Part shown: piece by piece, positions 60,122 through 64,000 of the stretch
Position numbering within the stretch: position 1 is the stretch's first letter
How the letters are laid out: the number at the start of each line of letters is the position of its first letter
Origin: Trichinella spiralis
Lineage: Eukaryota; Nematoda; Enoplea; Trichinellida; Trichinellidae
DNA: 64,000 bases
Direction of reading: 5' to 3'
Assembly (NCBI GenBank): GCA_000181795.3
Contig: CM012955.1
Location: 11,090,951-11,154,950, forward strand
Made by a program: the position numbers and the translations under genes
Notes under the pieces: model-generated
Databases searched by the model: none
What the model saw: only the letters and a program-made list of their open reading frames with translations
Told to the model about the DNA's origin: nothing

Positions 60122-63100
60122 CTGAAAACAGAACAAATACTATTTTTGTTCGTTGATCAAAAACTAATCGATCATGGATTATTTTCAACTGATTTTTCAA
60201 ATATATGCCCACTTGCGAATGGCTCGAATAATTTATATTCAACGTTTCGTTGGATCAGAAATAGTTTCAAATTCAAAAAAAAAATTCACTCAATTTCACA
60301 CACTTTACAATGAAAATTTTTGTTTTTCAACATTCAGAAAAAAAATATATATATATACATAAAATTGTAATACTGAATCTCTCTCTTACTGTTTTTCTGA
60401 AATTTGATATTACAACGTTCACCACCTACTCGTGTTTTCAAAAACAAAACTAGAAATGCAAATATCAACAACGAAGAGAGAAAATAGACAAAGAATTCAC
60501 TCGACGATTATTAGGGCAAAAATTTACATAACTTCTGCGCAGAACGACGTTTCTTCGAAAATAAAACGCGAAAATTGCAACTTTACACTTATTTATTTTT
60601 CGACGGTCGAACAAAAATTGCACAAAAATAGACTGACTAGAAGAAGGAGAAAAAAAACCTGTTGTTAAACTGCGTTTAAAGTTGTGGTGAAAAATGAAAC
60701 ATTTTTATTTACATTTTACAATTGATATTTATTATTTTTCGAATCGAAGTAACATTTATTGAATATTAAAAAGTTGCCCATTTTATTTTTGCTATATTTG
60801 CACATGCACTAAATATCATACCAACTACAGCAACAGCTTGTGCTTTATTGATCACATGAACACAGATGGAATTTCGAGCAATGCAAAATCATCCACGTTA
60901 ACGATGCTAGATTTCGCTTTTTATTACACTACGCCATTCGGATATATTATAAAATGTTCAACTAGTACTGATAGTTAATAATGGATTAGTTTTAGTTCAA
61001 GTAAAAACAAAAAGAAATTACATTAATGATTAAACATTATACGACAATATCAATCGTAAATTTTTATGTGAATTTCAAGTTGTAAAAATTTCACACACAC
61101 ACACACTGACCACATGTTGACCAATGAAACAATAAAAACTGCAAGTTCATGGGCAATCAAAACTGCGCATGGCAATAATAAAATAGAAACCATATAAACC
61201 TTGGGAAGATCAGTTCAAGCAAGCATAGAAACACAAGTGGAGCAAACAGAAAAAAAAAATATATATATATCATCGAAAATACGACAGCGACAATACAAAT
61301 ATATTTAAATAAAATGAGAAAATTAAAAAAAAATAATTTCATGCAAAATCACATTCAAAAAAACAAACAAACAAACCTATATTAATGACCATAATGAGAA
61401 GAAGATGGAATTTGTTGCGGCGGTTTGACAAAGACAAGCTTTCAGCAGAGTTGATTGTGCAAATTACAGGAGCGAAAAAAAAAACGAAGAAAATCAACAA
61501 ACTGGTAAAAATTTGAACAGCTCAGGGAAAACTGGCCGTTAATGGCGGCAAGATCAAAGAACCGCGAGTCGGAAATGTTCAAAGAGCAATTTTTATGCTG
61601 TGCTTAACGGTGCGACGGCGACTACAACTGCTACAACTACGACCACTGGAAACGCACTACTCCATCGCCCACGTGAACAACGATCGATCCGTTGAAAATA
61701 ATAATTTTTTATTTCTTATTTTTATTAACAACCACTACGACGACGACGACCATGTAACTTGTGACCGAGCAAAACAAACAAACACAAACAAAGCGGGAAA
61801 TTGAAAAATTTATCAATTCTCATGAATATTAAAAATTGAACAAAAACAGAACAAATATTTCCCAAGCAATAAAATGTGTTTTAAAAAGAAAAATTTCTTT
61901 TTTTTTTCCGAACAAAGCTTCAACATCTACCGGTATAATATATATTATATGGAAAAAACGTATAATCGCAAAAAAAAATTCAAATAATCTGCAAACTGAA
62001 TGGTTGCATGTTTGATGTTTCAAAATAGCTGTTACTTTTTCTTTTGTTTCAAAAAAAAGCAAAACAACAAATACCATTACGAAAGCTCAAAAAATGAGGA
62101 TATGTGAGAATAAGAAGAAAAAGAAAAATATACATATATATATATATGGATGCGTATTATAGTCGTTTTCACTTACTGTTCTTTTTCTTTATTAAACCCA
62201 AAGCTTGCAACACTATGTTGCCTAGTGTAATAATTCCACGCCGGGATTCGGAGAATAGTACGAATTTAATAGCCATATATGTCCAACTTCTGACAAAGTA
62301 AACATTTGCTCAAACCGGCGTGACGCTAATACCCAACAACACGCAAGTTTTTAATTATATACTCTTGACATATTAGAAATCAAAATGCATCCACCATTTT
62401 GTGAAAAATATGTATATTTTTCTGCTGGTTATTTTTTTCAATTCCATCCATAACGAAAAGCTGAAAACCAAACATGTATAATGTTGAAAGAAAGTAAGAG
62501 AAAGAAAAAAATCAACCCCAAGTTAAGCGAAACAAACAAACAAGCAAACAAACAAACAAACAAACAAATAAATAAATAAATAAACAAAAACAACAGTCCA
62601 AGCAAGGTGAATATTGAATGGATAATTGTCGGCGAGAAAAAAAGAAGGACAATAAAAATGCAATTGCAATTTTATTAGCTGCTTTCAAAGTCGCCGAAAT
62701 AGAACTAATGTTTATTGTTGTTGTTGTTCTTGTTCGACTTTTCAAAGCACCGAACAATTGTTGCAACGTCGTCGATCCCCTATTATTCAATTTCCATAAA
62801 AAATTTTAATGCATCACACACGTATCAATTGAACATTGGCTCGTCGAACACTGCCAGATTAAACCAATTGTATCAAAAAAAAATTTTTATTACAGTCCTA
62901 TATTCTATATTATTCACTTTTATTGCAAATTGTTCAAACATTTCACCACTAATGAAAAAAATGAACATCCAAACATTGAACAATTTGAAATAATTCTCTA
63001 TTCAACGCCAAATCAAAATGCTAACATTGAAAACTGAATCGTTTTAAACAATTTCCCATCATTTTACTCGATGAAAATTCCCCACATTCACTGATAAACA

Positions 63101-63892
63101 ACATACCGCGAAATGAATACTTTTAATAAACTTATTATTCATCAACATAACTCGACTAGTCTATTAAAAACTCATTCGTATCAAACAATGTTTGAATTGC
63201 ACTGAATATGAAAAACGTGCTAACGAAAGAAATGAAAAAATTTTAATATCTCAAACAGATGTCACAATTTATTTTTTTTATTTTGTAATAATGTGCAATT
63301 CAAATCCAAACGTGCATCCGCATCAAACATCGTGCACTTCATTCAAAAGAAAAAAAAAGGAAATTAAAAGAACTTCTAGTTGCCTTTGAAAAGAAACAAT
63401 TCACTGTTGCAAACAGACTGAAATTCGTCTCATAGAAAGAAAAAAAACTTATTTAAACTAATGCACAAACACAAGATACAAATTTAATAAACAAAAATAA
63501 TTGAAAATGTGCAAACCTCGCAATACTTTTTTCATTCAGAAATTGATATACATGCATACAGGTATAACATCTATGTTCAGTGCAAACATGAGCAAAGTCC
63601 AAATTTATCTATAAAAAAGAATATCTCATTTTGTAGAAAAAAAACAACAACTAAATTCCATTTAACACAACCATATCCCATAGCATCAAGAGCTCGAAAA
63701 ATAAACAATATACAATCGATGTTCGTTTCCGCATTTGTAATTTTCATTCGAATTGATAAAAAGAACAAGAAAATAAATTTGAAACAAGTGCTTCCTTTTT
63801 TTTAAATTAAAATCAAACGTCAAAACGCTAACCAACATCTGGATCAGATTGATATCAATTTAAAAAAATAACAACAACAATTCAGTGTTGCA
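60122..63892. other. AT-rich region upstream of Axin
   Basis: About 3.8 kb with no recognised gene. It probably contains Axin 5' UTR or first-exon sequence and its promoter, but I could not identify an exon ending in the needed phase. Repeats include AC (about 61093-61105), AT (61260-61270, 62132-62147) and AAAC/AAAT runs (62530-62585). A small GC-richer patch at 61530-61690 has no sustained frame. Confidence 0.5.
62530..62585. repeat. (AAAC)n then (AAAT)n tetranucleotide repeat
   Basis: Tandem AAAC units pass into AAAT units over about 55 bases in gene-free DNA. Confidence 0.9.
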
Positions 63893-64000
63893 ATGAAAAA
63901 AAAACCGCAGAACAGTGGACAGACAATTCGCACCTTGCCCCATCGGCAATTGGAGCAGTTCGAACAGAGTCACAACCTCATTATCAGTTACGGTGGTTTA
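63893..64000 (+). CDS. Possible first coding exon running off the right edge
   Basis: An open frame begins at ATG 63893 and continues to the window end for 36 codons. It begins MKKKPQNSGQTIRTLPHRQL. Its composition (Gln, His, Arg, Pro; balanced codons) looks like real protein and differs from the AT-rich frames around it. An acceptor-like ACAATTCAG precedes it by seven bases, so it could also be an internal exon. I do not recognise the family; too little is visible. Confidence 0.4.
   Translation, partial: MKKKPQNSGQTIRTLPHRQLEQFEQSHNLIISYGGL

Noticed and set aside
1-64000. tRNA, rRNA, CRISPR arrays, bacterial operons or phage genes
   Set aside because: I looked for tRNA B-box-like GGTTCGANTCC sequences, regular spaced repeats and ribosome-binding-site gene strings, and found none. 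The window is eukaryotic throughout.

Overview
The window is nuclear DNA from a metazoan with short introns. Introns are mostly 55-110 nt, with ordinary GT-AG ends and T-rich acceptors ending TTTCAG or TTTTAG. Non-coding DNA is very AT-rich and full of simple repeats; the exons are clearly richer in GC. The gene set (MYCBP2/Highwire/RPM-1, Axin with RGS, beta-catenin-binding and DIX parts, cortactin, rhophilin, LSM14, CHERP, a CREB3-type bZIP factor, HAUS1, IDH3B, mitochondrial ribosomal protein L18) is bilaterian in character. Small introns with poly-Q, poly-N and poly-D tracts fit a compact protostome such as a mite or an early-branching nematode. I cannot place it further from sequence alone. 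C. elegans-type nematodes are unlikely, because as far as I recall they lack HAUS subunits and a typical cortactin.

Layout. 1-12.5 kb: a gene-free, repeat-rich block with a dispersed repeat family in about 320-345 bp units, a nested segmental duplication, an inverted copy, and hAT transposon remnants. 12.6-16.2 kb: CHERP (-), ten exons with one GC-AG intron. 17.2-19.0 kb: a minimal cortactin (+), tail to tail with MRPL18 (-, 19.2-19.9 kb). 21.8-33.6 kb: MYCBP2 (+), a giant GC-rich E3 ligase gene with only three introns. 34.6-36.2 kb: LSM14 (-). 36-41.9 kb: mostly empty DNA with a few weak short ORFs. 41.9-45.8 kb: rhophilin (+). 46.7-50.0 kb: CREB3-like bZIP factor (-). 51.2-52.0 kb: HAUS1 (-), intronless. 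53.2-55.0 kb: IDH3B (+). 56.4-60.1 kb: Axin (-), 5' end not identified. 60-64 kb: AT-rich DNA with a possible first exon running off the right edge.

The genes are unrelated single-copy housekeeping and signalling genes. They lie mostly on alternating strands in divergent or convergent pairs, with no sign of an operon or gene cluster. They cover ubiquitin signalling at synapses (MYCBP2), Wnt scaffolding (Axin), Rho/actin biology (rhophilin, cortactin), mRNA metabolism (CHERP, LSM14), ER/Golgi-linked transcription (CREB3-like), spindle assembly (HAUS1) and mitochondria (IDH3B, MRPL18). Exon models below were built by hand: I required GT-AG (or GC-AG) ends, a continuous reading phase across every junction, and a match to remembered family sequence. 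I found no convincing novel molecular system. The most unusual items are the repeat family, the intron-poor GC-rich MYCBP2 with a stop-free in-frame intron, and the shortened cortactin.
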